From positions 1 to 5,458 of the forward strand of contig JAASTL010000097.1 in NCBI GenBank assembly GCA_021767305.1: a DNA stretch of 5,458 nt. Reading direction: 5' to 3'. The notes below the pieces were generated by a model. The model worked only from the letters and a program-made list of their open reading frames with translations, was not told the DNA's origin and did no database searches. This document shows positions 1 to 5,458 of the stretch, one piece after another; position 1 is the stretch's first letter, and every line of letters starts with the position of its first letter. The stretch comes from Piscirickettsiaceae bacterium. Its GTDB lineage: Bacteria > Pseudomonadota > Gammaproteobacteria > Thiomicrospirales > Thiomicrospiraceae. A program made the position numbers and the translations under genes.

Positions 1-88
1 CTCTAATTTCTTGGACGCGAATGATTTCAACGGCAAACTCTTCTTTACCTAATACAAAGGTTAAAAACTCTTGTTTTGCGTTTGTCAC
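1..88 (-). CDS. cheW: CheW-type chemotaxis coupling protein, N-terminal fragment (runs off left edge)
   Basis: Only 29 codons are inside the window. They encode a stretch containing FLTFVLGKEEFAVEIIRV and then QEIR, which is the first strand and start of the CheW fold (compare the usual pattern FLxFxLGxEEYGVDIxxVQEIRG). CheW links methyl-accepting chemoreceptors to the CheA kinase at the inner face of the membrane. The frame is open back to a TAA at 101-103. Possible starts are CTG (98-100), TTG (92-94) and GTG (86-88). I chose GTG because a GAG Shine-Dalgarno core lies 7 bases upstream of it, whereas the same GAG is too close to TTG. A CheV protein, which also starts with a CheW domain, cannot be excluded because the C-terminal half is missing. 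The gene is divergent from ygfZ. Confidence 0.82.
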   Translation of the reverse strand, partial: MTNAKQEFLTFVLGKEEFAVEIIRVQEIR

Positions 89-117
89 AGCCAATCTCAG
101 TTAAAGCATAATCACTT

Positions 118-123
118 ATAATA
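118..123 (-). promoter_or_regulatory. Possible -10 box for cheW
   Basis: On the minus strand TATTAT lies about 30 bases upstream of the chosen GTG, which would give a leader of roughly 20-25 bases. No convincing -35 (TTGACA-like) is present at 16-18 bases, where TTAAGG is the best available, so either an activator or another sigma factor may be involved. No sigma-28 match is seen here. Confidence 0.3.
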
Positions 124-227
124 CTTTGCAACTTAATGAGCCTTAATTTCTCAACTCACTTAAAGCACATTTTAGTAGGTACTTCTATCCATATACAGTG
201 AGTACGCAAGAAATAAGCCAAGACAAT

Positions 228-255
228 TTGCTATTTTTATTTTGCAAGGTATTAT
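228..255 (+). promoter_or_regulatory. Probable sigma-70 promoter for ygfZ
   Basis: TTGCTA (228-233) and TATTAT (250-255) are separated by 16 bases and match the -35 and -10 consensus at 4 of 6 and 5 of 6 positions. A start near 262 would leave a leader of about 24 bases before the ygfZ ATG, which has a GGGGA ribosome binding site at 275-279. The surrounding DNA is AT-rich, so chance matches are possible. Confidence 0.45.
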
Positions 256-285
256 CTGCAAATCAGTTAATTTCGGGGATCAATC

Positions 286-1371
286 ATGACCACAAACGTA
301 AAATTAGATTCAACTTGGAAAAACTTTTTAGATTCGCAAGGCGCTCAATTTGATGAAAGCGGCAAAATCGTCACCTTTGGTCATACCGAATTAGAGCGCT
401 TTTTGATTAAACATGGACCGGTTGTCACCAACTTGACACATCAAGCTTTAATCAAAGTAAGTGGCTCAGAGGCAAAAACCTTCCTGCAGGCACAATTAAC
501 CAGTGACATCAATCAAGTCAGTGCAGATAAAGCGCAATTCTCTGCTTATTGCGACCCAAAGGGTAATGTACTCACCAATTTCTTAGTGTTTATCTATAAA
601 AACGACTACTACTTAAGTTATGACGGCTCTTTGCGTGACACCATCTTTAATCGTTTAAAGATGTTTGTGTTACGTTCTGATGTACAACTAGAAGAAGTTT
701 CGGGTTCATTTATTCAAATTGGCTTTGCCGGTGAGTTTGGTGATTTGGATTTACAACGTCGTCTAGAGGTTAAAGTTAAAGAGACTTTCACTAGCGGCAT
801 GCTGACAGAAGACGGTATGCAAGATATTTTAGCGGTAAAAGTGCCTGGTCCTTACCATAAATACTCGCTGTTTGGTCCTGCCGAGCAGATGGTTGAAGCC
901 TGGAAAAACCTACGCATCAATAGTGATGTGACCAATAGTTATGATTGGCGTTTACTGGATATTGCCGCGGGGGTTCCTGTGGTAACCAGTGAAACTTCTG
1001 GCGAGTTTGTAGCCCAGTTTATTAATCTGGATAAATTTGATGCTATTAACTTTAAAAAAGGCTGCTTCCCTGGGCAAGAAATCATCGCACGCATTCACTA
1101 CCGCGGTAAAGTGACCAAACGAATGCTACGTTTGCATTTAGATGAAGAGATGGAGTTAAACCCAGGTGACACCCTGACATTAAAGGATCCGGCAGATAAA
1201 TCACATAAACTGACTGTGGTTGCCGCGAGTGCTGATATTATGCGCGGAACGCTCTGTTTAGCCGTTGCTACGCTTAAATCTTTAGAAGCTGTGCAAGGAG
1301 AGCTTAAAACAGAATCGGGTGCCGCGGCAGTGATAGAGCCTATGCCCTATCAGGTCACTGAAGAAGAGTAA
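286..1371 (+). CDS. ygfZ: YgfZ / GcvT-like folate-binding protein, Fe-S cluster maturation
   Basis: The 361-residue product belongs to the YgfZ (COG0354) branch of the aminomethyltransferase (GcvT) fold. The family signature is clear at residues 258-265, KGCFPGQE, with the invariant cysteine at Cys260, followed by the basic stretch RIHYRGKVTKR. The N-terminal GcvT-like half contains the typical segment around residues 55-100 (KVSG..AKTFLQAQLTSDI, then CDPKGNVLTNFL). In E. coli, YgfZ (326 residues) binds tetrahydrofolate and helps make or repair Fe-S enzymes such as the tRNA methylthiolase MiaB. That role is inferred here from family membership. The protein is about 35 residues longer than the E. 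coli one, partly through an N-terminal extension of about 40 residues. GGGGA at 275-279, six bases before the ATG, supports this start. The gene is monocistronic, divergent from cheW and convergent with lysS. Confidence 0.9.
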   Translation: MTTNVKLDSTWKNFLDSQGAQFDESGKIVTFGHTELERFLIKHGPVVTNLTHQALIKVSGSEAKTFLQAQLTSDINQVSADKAQFSAYCDPKGNVLTNFLVFIYKNDYYLSYDGSLRDTIFNRLKMFVLRSDVQLEEVSGSFIQIGFAGEFGDLDLQRRLEVKVKETFTSGMLTEDGMQDILAVKVPGPYHKYSLFGPAEQMVEAWKNLRINSDVTNSYDWRLLDIAAGVPVVTSETSGEFVAQFINLDKFDAINFKKGCFPGQEIIARIHYRGKVTKRMLRLHLDEEMELNPGDTLTLKDPADKSHKLTVVAASADIMRGTLCLAVATLKSLEAVQGELKTESGAAAVIEPMPYQVTEEE

Positions 1372-1387
1372 AAACTAACTCTGCTCC

Positions 1388-1446
1388 AAAAAAAAGCCCG
1401 GCATAGCATTATCACAATGACCTATGTCCGGGCTTTGTTGTTTTTT
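1388..1446. terminator. Bidirectional intrinsic terminator between ygfZ and lysS
   Basis: A long hairpin pairs AAAGCCCGG-CATAG (1393-1406) with CTATG-T-CCGGGCTTT (1422-1436), leaving a single bulged base. A further 4-bp CATT/AATG pairing is possible inside the loop. On the plus strand the stem is followed by GTTGTTTTTT (1437-1446), and on the minus strand by eight T residues (complement of 1388-1395). It begins 17 bases after the ygfZ stop and lies about 57 bases past the lysS stop, so it can end both convergent transcripts. The minus-strand T-tract is the better one. Confidence 0.9.
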
Positions 1447-1455
1447 GGCTTGTTT

Positions 1456-1489
1456 TGGCCTTAATGACAAGGCCACCACAATCGATTGT
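1456..1489. repeat. Small inverted repeats downstream of lysS
   Basis: TGGCCTT (1456-1462) pairs with AAGGCCA (1469-1475) around a 6-base loop, and next to it ACAATCGATTGT (1478-1489) is a perfect 12-bp palindrome. Both lie in the lysS 3' untranslated region just ahead of the strong terminator. Neither is followed by a T-tract, so they are not terminators themselves. They could stabilise the mRNA 3' end or be chance. Confidence 0.4.
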
Positions 1490-1492
1490 TGA

Positions 1493-3004
1493 TTAAGACT
1501 GACGCATATGCGGGAACAGTAATACGTCACGAATAGAAGCTGAATCAGTAAACAACATCACCAAACGATCGATACCAATTCCTTCACCGGCCGTTGGTGG
1601 CATACCATGTTCTAAAGCAGTGATATAGTCGTCATCAAAATGCATGGCTTCATCATCACCTGCATCTTTAGCTTCTACCTGAGCTTTGAAACGCTCAGCC
1701 TGATCTTCGGCATCATTCAACTCGTTGAAACCGTTAGCCAACTCTCGCCCACCAATAAACAACTCAAAACGGTCGGTAATAAATGGATTGTCATCATTAC
1801 GACGCGCTAGCGGTGAAACCTCTGCTGGATATTCAGTAATAAAAGTTGGGTCCATCAACTTCTCTTCGACGGTCTCTTCAAAAATTTCTGTTAGGACTTT
1901 ACCTAAACCATAGCCATCTTGCAGTTTGATATGTAAAGATTGCGCTAACGCTTTGGCCTGCTCAAGGTCTTCCAATTGAGCTGCAGAAACTTCAGGGTTA
2001 TATTGAAGAATGGCGTCTTTCATGGTCAAACGCGCAAAAGGCTTACCAAAATCAAACTCTTGTCCTTGGTAAGGCACCTTGGTCGAACCAACAGCCATCT
2101 CTGCCAGTTCTTTTAAAAGTTCTTCAGTGTAGTCCATTAACTGATGGTAATCGGTATAAGCTGCGTAAAACTCAACCATGGTGAACTCTGGATTATGACG
2201 CGTTGAAAGCCCTTCATTACGGAATGAACGGTTAATTTCAAACACACGTTCAAAACCACCTACCACCAAACGTTTTAGATAAAGTTCCGGCGCAATACGC
2301 AGAAACAGTGGCATATCCAACGCATTATGGTGAGTAGCAAACGGTTTAGCCGTGGCGCCACCTGGAATGACGTGCATCATTGGCGTTTCGACTTCCATAA
2401 AGCTTTTACGCAGTAAGAAATCACGCACATGCTGCACAATGCGAGATCGTAACATGAAAGTCTCACGACTCTCTTGGTTCACAATTAAATCAACATAACG
2501 CTGACGGTAACGCATCTCTTGGTCTTGCAAACCATGGAACTTATCCGGTAATGGACGAATCGATTTAGTAATCAATTCGATGCTTTCAACATGCACCGAA
2601 AGTTCACCAGTGTTGGTCTTAAAGAGATAACCTTCGGCACCAACAATGTCACCCAAATCCCATTTTTTGAATTGCGTATTGTAGAAACCCTCAGGCAACT
2701 CATCACGGGTTACGTAGAGCTGAATACGCCCAGTTGGATCTTGTAAGGTTGCAAAACTTGCCTTACCCATAATGCGGCGTAACATCATACGTCCAGCCAC
2801 TTTTACACGGACAGGTTCAGCCGCTTCCATTGCCTCTTTAGACAGTTCGTCAAACTGTGCATGAAGATCTTCCGCATGATCTTCACGACGGAAAGTATTA
2901 GGGTAAGAATGACCATCTTCCCTTAAGGCATTGAGCTTGGCACGGCGCTCAGCGATAATTTTGTTTTCATCGATTTCTGGCGCGTTGTTTTCTGGGTTAG
3001 ACAT
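1493..3004 (-). CDS. lysS: Lysyl-tRNA synthetase, class II
   Basis: This cytoplasmic enzyme activates lysine with ATP and charges tRNA-Lys. The 503-residue length is close to E. coli LysS (505). In order, there is a helical, charged N-terminus (about 10-60), an OB-fold anticodon-binding domain (about 64-150, with [18 protein letters not shown] near its start), and then the class II catalytic core. Motif 1 lies around 190-210 ([15 protein letters not shown]). Motif 2 covers about 253-278 ([15 protein letters not shown]...[10 protein letters not shown]). Motif 3 is at 474-485 ([12 protein letters not shown], catalytic Arg480). The lysine-site segment [11 protein letters not shown] (421-431) is also typical. 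An AGAGAG ribosome binding site lies about 8 bases before the ATG. The order prfB then lysS on one strand is the same as in enterics, but here the gap is 197 bases instead of a few, so lysS may have its own promoter as well as read-through from prfB. The gene is intact and looks functional. Confidence 0.98.
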   Translation of the reverse strand: MSNPENNAPEIDENKIIAERRAKLNALREDGHSYPNTFRREDHAEDLHAQFDELSKEAMEAAEPVRVKVAGRMMLRRIMGKASFATLQDPTGRIQLYVTRDELPEGFYNTQFKKWDLGDIVGAEGYLFKTNTGELSVHVESIELITKSIRPLPDKFHGLQDQEMRYRQRYVDLIVNQESRETFMLRSRIVQHVRDFLLRKSFMEVETPMMHVIPGGATAKPFATHHNALDMPLFLRIAPELYLKRLVVGGFERVFEINRSFRNEGLSTRHNPEFTMVEFYAAYTDYHQLMDYTEELLKELAEMAVGSTKVPYQGQEFDFGKPFARLTMKDAILQYNPEVSAAQLEDLEQAKALAQSLHIKLQDGYGLGKVLTEIFEETVEEKLMDPTFITEYPAEVSPLARRNDDNPFITDRFELFIGGRELANGFNELNDAEDQAERFKAQVEAKDAGDDEAMHFDDDYITALEHGMPPTAGEGIGIDRLVMLFTDSASIRDVLLFPHMRQS

Positions 3005-3033
3005 GAATTTTTCTCTCTGCTAAATCTGCTATC

Positions 3034-3158
3034 AACCATTACCGCAACCGCAATTTAGTGTTTGGTAATAGTTATTAAAAATTGCGACATATTTTATGCT
3101 CTTAAAGACATAAACTCTAGTCTGAGTTTACGCTGGCTTGATAACCCTTTAGGGGTTA
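3034..3158 (-). other. Structured prfB-lysS intercistronic region (three potential stem-loops)
   Basis: Between the prfB stop and the lysS start no gene of believable size is present. Read on the minus strand, three inverted repeats occur in order. TAACCC (3158-3153) pairs with GGGTTA (3147-3142). TAAACTC (3130-3124) pairs with GAGTTTA (3117-3111). AACTATTACC (3073-3064) pairs with GGTAATGGTT (3043-3034), a 10-bp stem with one G-U pair and a 20-base loop. None is followed by a run of T, so none is a canonical terminator. The third ends about 30 bases upstream of the lysS ATG. No T-box motif or lysine riboswitch features are recognisable. Confidence 0.4.
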
Positions 3159-3201
3159 AGTAGTCGGCTGTATTGCTTTAATTGGTAGTTTAGTGACCGT
3201 T

Positions 3202-4297
3202 TTAAATACCTGCTTTAAGGCTGGCTTCAATAAATTGATCTAAGTCGCCATCTAAAACACCTTGAGTGTTACCGGTTTCTACACCTGTGCGCAAGTCTTT
3301 AATACGACCTGAATCAAGCACATAAGATCGAATTTGGCTTCCCCAACCAATATCCGATTTAGAGTCTTCCAACTCCTGCTTTTCAGAATTACGCTTAAGC
3401 ATTTCCAACTCGTAAAGTTTAGCGCGTAACTGTTTAATAGCCTCAGCTTTGTTTTGATGCTGGGAACGACCATTCTGACACTGCACCACCGTATTCGTTG
3501 GTAGGTGAGTCAGGCGAATTGCCGAATCGGTTTTATTGACGTGCTGACCACCCGCCCCGCTCGCACGGTAAGTATCGACACGAACGTCTGACATATTTAA
3601 ATCGACTTCAAAGCTATCATCAATCTCAGGGGAGATAAAAACGGACGCAAAAGAGGTATGACGTTTTGCATTGGAATCAAAAGGCGATTTACGCACCAAA
3701 CGATGCACCCCCAATTCTGTTCTTAACCAGCCATAGGCGTAGTCACCTTGAACATGCACTGTGGCACCTTTAATACCTGCGACATCTCCGGCAGAGGCTT
3801 CAACAATTTCCGCTTTAAAGCCATGCGAATCAGCCCAGCGCAGATACATACGCAACAGCATATTGGCCCAATCTTGTGCTTCGGTTCCACCCGAACCTGA
3901 CTGAATTTCAAGATAGGCGTTGTTTGCATCCATCTCGCCTGAAAACATACGCTGGAACTCTAACTCATCCAAACGACTACCCAAACGATCAAGTTCAGCG
4001 ACCACTTCATCAACCATTTCTTGGTCTTGATCCATCTCAGCCATTTCCAATAGTTCTTGGGTGGCTTCAGTTCCACTGGTTAAATCATCAATTGTGGTGA
4101 CAATCTTTTCCAGCATAGATTTCTCTTTACCCAGAGCTTGAGCCTCTTCCGGGTTGTTCCATATATCTGGAGATTCGAGCTCTTTAGAAACTTCTTCTAA
4201 TCGCTCAGCTTTGACCTCATAGTCAAAGATACCCCCTAAGGACATCAGTTCTTTGCTGATAATCCTGAATACGTGCGTATATTGGATTTAATTCCAT
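3202..4297 (-). CDS. prfB: Peptide chain release factor 2, expressed by programmed +1 frameshift
   Basis: RF2 recognises UGA and UAA stop codons in the ribosomal A site and triggers release of the peptide. The reading frame is in two parts. ATG at 4297-4295 starts 24 sense codons ([15 protein letters not shown] then RTDVLRGYL) ending at an in-frame TGA (4225-4223). A +1 slip on CTT then continues as [12 protein letters not shown] to the TAA at 3202. The product has 364 residues, against 365 in E. coli. The codon-recognition SPF tripeptide is at residues 204-206 and the catalytic GGQ at 249-251. The residue matching E. coli 246, four before the first G of GGQ, is Ala, the common high-activity form rather than the Thr of E. 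coli K-12. A GAGAG ribosome binding site lies 7 bases before the ATG. A start at the in-frame ATG at 4245 of the second frame alone would lose the N-terminus and is wrong. Expression is autoregulated: low RF2 allows slow reading of the TGA and more frameshifting. Confidence 0.97.
4222..4237 (-). promoter_or_regulatory. prfB +1 programmed frameshift signal
   Basis: On the minus strand the signal reads AGGGGG TAT CTT TGA C. AGGGGG (4237-4232) is the internal Shine-Dalgarno that pairs with 16S rRNA, followed by a 3-base spacer, the slippery CTT (4228-4226), and the stop TGA (4225-4223) followed by C, a weak termination context. The spacing and bases are identical to the well-studied E. coli prfB site. 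The preceding codons (GAT GTC CTT) also match the enteric pattern. Confidence 0.97.
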
Positions 4298-4336
4298 GGA
4301 ACGGCTCTCAATTCAGTGCTTAAAAATAAAGCGCAA

Positions 4337-4346
4337 ATGATAGCAA
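4337..4346 (-). promoter_or_regulatory. Probable extended -10 promoter for prfB
   Basis: On the minus strand TTGCTATCAT holds a TATCAT -10 hexamer (4342-4337) preceded by TG at the extended -10 position. A start near 4330 would give a leader of about 33 bases before the prfB ATG. The -35 position (AGGAAA-like) is poor, as is common for extended -10 promoters. Confidence 0.45.
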
Positions 4347-4426
4347 GATTTACAGTTTATTTCCTGCTTTTTATGGATAAAAAACGGTTTAGATAAATGT
4401 TTTTACACGCTTTTTAAAAATAAAAT

Positions 4427-4453
4427 TAAAGTTACTCAGATTTATGCCGTTAA
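4427..4453 (+). promoter_or_regulatory. Sigma-28 (FliA) flagellar promoter for the DUF5610-type gene
   Basis: TAAAGTTA (4427-4434), exactly 11 bases, then GCCGTTAA (4446-4453). The enteric sigma-28 consensus is TAAAGTTT-N11-GCCGATAA, so 14 of 16 consensus positions match with ideal spacing. Transcription would start near 4460 and run into the gene at 4577 with a leader of about 115 bases. The motif lies on the correct strand, and the next gene in that direction is the DUF5610-type gene. The assignment rests on motif match only. Confidence 0.78.
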
Positions 4454-4520
4454 CCAATTTGAGAAGTTCTATGAATAGAATATAAATAGTCGACTAAATA
4501 AGTCGCATAACAAGCATTAA

Positions 4521-4569
4521 CCTCATGATTTTTTAATAGAAAGAATCTTGCAACCTCCATATATGAGGG
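4521..4569 (+). promoter_or_regulatory. Leader segment with ribosome binding site and two anti-SD stretches
   Basis: The ribosome binding site GAGGG (4565-4569) sits 7 bases before the ATG at 4577 and supports that start. Two upstream stretches could pair with it: CCTC (4554-4557), only 7 bases away, and CCTCAT (4521-4526), which is complementary to ATGAGG (4563-4568). Either pairing would hide the ribosome binding site, so translation may be tuned by leader structure. The stems are short (4-6 bp), so this is tentative. Confidence 0.35.
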
Positions 4570-4576
4570 CATCAAC

Positions 4577-5269
4577 ATGGCAATCGATAGTAAAAACCTT
4601 GGGCCTTTACAAGCCTACCAAAAGCTCACTGACTTGCAGACACAAAAACCAGGTCAAGCCAATGCACAAACGGGTGATAACCGTGGTATTGATAATGCCT
4701 TGCAAAAGGTAGAGCAGAATGTCAGCAAAGCAGAAATGCGCGTTCAACAACAAGCAAGCTTAGTCTCTCACCTGTTTGGAGATGGCCAACAAACTCAGCA
4801 AACTTCGTTAAAGATGACTTACCAATCTGCTATTGAAAAGTTAAACGAAATCTTAATGGATGATTTTGCTGCGGCGGGTATTGAATTTGATGCTGAGGGT
4901 GAGGTTAAACCGATAAGCCAAGAAAAACTCGAAGAGCAAGGTGGCATGGAGTATTGGACTCCCGAGAACACCGCTAAAAGAATTATTGCCGGTGCAACGG
5001 CCTTTTTGCCAAGTTTTCAGAGTGCCCACCCTGAACTGGAGGGTGAAGCCCTAATGGAAGAGTTCATGAATGTCGTCGGCGGTGGACTCACTTCCGGTTT
5101 TGAGGAAGCTAAAGGTATTTTGTCGGATCTAGATGTCTTGGAAGGCAGTATTGCCGATAATATCGATAAAACCATTCTTTTAGTTGATGAAGGAATGACT
5201 GCGTTTAAAGAGGAATTTTTAGCATCAATTGCAACCGCTTTACCTGCAAATGAGCAAACAGCAGAATAA
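4577..5269 (+). CDS. DUF5610-type protein of unknown function, likely in the flagellar regulon
   Basis: The 230-residue protein resembles DUF5610 domain proteins of gammaproteobacteria, recognised from the YWTPENTAKRI segment (126-136) and the later G-F-EEA-...-DKT helical part (about 170-205). No biochemical role is known to me. Residues 1-80 are Gln/Asn/Ala-rich and probably helical or disordered (QQQASLV, DGQQTQQT). The domain proper spans roughly 75-220. There is no signal peptide and no membrane segment. The protein is strongly acidic (about 38 Asp/Glu against about 16 Lys/Arg), has no cysteine and has one tryptophan (Trp127). The absence of cysteine and the disordered N-terminus are seen in secreted flagellar proteins, but this alone does not prove export. 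A sigma-28-like promoter at 4427-4453 and a GAGGG ribosome binding site support the gene and its start. It is a single-gene unit, convergent with a LuxR-type gene. The domain assignment is from memory of the family and is moderately sure; the flagellar link is inferred from the promoter. Confidence 0.7.
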   Translation: MAIDSKNLGPLQAYQKLTDLQTQKPGQANAQTGDNRGIDNALQKVEQNVSKAEMRVQQQASLVSHLFGDGQQTQQTSLKMTYQSAIEKLNEILMDDFAAAGIEFDAEGEVKPISQEKLEEQGGMEYWTPENTAKRIIAGATAFLPSFQSAHPELEGEALMEEFMNVVGGGLTSGFEEAKGILSDLDVLEGSIADNIDKTILLVDEGMTAFKEEFLASIATALPANEQTAE

Positions 5270-5311
5270 AATAGGACAGGCTAGCAAACTAATTATTTAA
5301 GTTAGAAATAA

Positions 5312-5337
5312 AAAAGGCAACCAATTGGTTGCCTTTT
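5312..5337. terminator. Bidirectional intrinsic terminator after the DUF5610-type gene
   Basis: A perfect 26-bp palindrome has a GGCAACC/GGTTGCC core around a central AATT, flanked by AAAA on the left and TTTT on the right. It starts 43 bases after the DUF5610-type stop and, read on the other strand, 22 bases after the stop of the LuxR-type gene. The A/T flanks give a short T-tract in both directions, so both convergent transcripts can end here. Confidence 0.88.
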
Positions 5338-5358
5338 GCATGCTAGAGAAATTGAAAT

Positions 5359-5458
5359 TTATTCAATCTCTTCTAAGCCCACCTTAGTTAGCCCAGACTC
5401 GTTGGCATAGTTAGTTAATTCGGCAGTAGAGGTCATGCCCATTTTGGTCATTAAGTTC
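5359..5458 (-). CDS. LuxR/NarL-type transcriptional regulator, C-terminal end (runs off right edge)
   Basis: The last 32 codons before TAA (5361-5359) are visible. They include NLMTKMGMTSTAELTNYA followed by NESGL, matching the recognition helix end and last helix of the LuxR_C (GerE) DNA-binding domain, where the usual pattern is H..NLM.KLG..S.AEL..YA...GL. Such domains end response regulators of the NarL/FixJ class and quorum-sensing regulators. Which class this is cannot be told because the N-terminal part is outside the window. A further tail of nine residues (TKVGLEEIE) follows. The gene is convergent with the DUF5610-type gene and shares its terminator. Confidence 0.82.
   Translation of the reverse strand, partial: NLMTKMGMTSTAELTNYANESGLTKVGLEEIE

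Noticed and set aside
127..144. Sigma-54-like site on the minus strand upstream of cheW (AGGCTC...TTGCA)
   Set aside because: The GG and GC elements are 11 bases apart rather than the strict 10, and the leading T and the AC of TGGCAC are missing.
1725..1913. Plus-strand open frame of 62 codons
   Set aside because: It lies wholly inside lysS on the opposite strand, has no ribosome binding site of note, and its translation resembles no known family.
3142..3158. Intrinsic terminator between prfB and lysS
   Set aside because: The hairpin has only a 6-bp stem and no following T-tract on either strand.
3005..3201. T-box or lysine riboswitch ahead of lysS
   Set aside because: No T-box sequence (AGGGUGGNACCGCG-like) and no recognisable lysine riboswitch core; T-boxes are also not expected in gammaproteobacteria.
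3279..3473. Minus-strand open frame of 64 codons
   Set aside because: Out-of-frame shadow within prfB, whose own frame shows full RF2 conservation here.
3723..3929. Minus-strand open frame of 68 codons
   Set aside because: Out-of-frame shadow within prfB; the Cys-rich translation is typical of a shifted frame.
3876..4100. Plus-strand open frame of 74 codons
   Set aside because: Antisense to prfB with no recognisable domain or start signal.
4222..4225. Possible prfB pseudogene because of the in-frame TGA
   Set aside because: The stop is the conserved programmed frameshift site with all its signals; downstream RF2 sequence is intact.

Overview
The window looks like ordinary chromosomal DNA from a motile gammaproteobacterium of moderate to low GC. 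The evidence is a prfB with the enteric-type internal TGA, a lysS just downstream of prfB on the same strand, a YgfZ folate-binding protein, and a DUF5610-type protein behind a near-consensus sigma-28 (flagellar) promoter. A sulfur-oxidising Thiomicrospira/Hydrogenovibrio-like relative would fit, but this is only a guess from protein flavour and base composition. No mobile element, CRISPR array, tRNA or rRNA is visible.

Layout from left to right. At 1-88 (minus) is the 5' end of a CheW-type chemotaxis gene that runs off the left edge. It is divergent from ygfZ (286-1371, plus), and both read out of a shared 197-base promoter region. ygfZ converges on lysS (1493-3004, minus), and one strong hairpin with T-tracts on both sides (1388-1446) can stop transcription from either side. 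prfB (3202-4297, minus) lies upstream of lysS on the same strand. It can be read only through a programmed +1 frameshift at 4222-4228, which joins 24 N-terminal codons to a 340-codon body and gives a 364-residue release factor 2. The 197 bases between prfB and lysS hold no gene but do hold three potential stem-loops.

A 279-base divergent region (4298-4576) separates prfB from a plus-strand gene of the DUF5610 type (4577-5269). This region carries a probable extended -10 promoter for prfB and a sigma-28 promoter for the DUF5610 gene. After a perfectly palindromic bidirectional terminator (5312-5337) comes the C-terminal end of a LuxR/NarL-type regulator on the minus strand (5359-5458), which runs off the right edge.

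Functionally there are two themes. One is translation: lysyl-tRNA charging and termination at UGA/UAA, with RF2 autoregulated by its own frameshift. YgfZ supports Fe-S enzyme maturation and is not part of this theme. The other is motility and signalling: CheW, a LuxR-type regulator, and an uncharacterised protein whose promoter puts it in the flagellar late-gene regulon. The least described element is that DUF5610-type gene with its sigma-28 promoter and about 115-base leader. I found no wholly new multi-gene system here.
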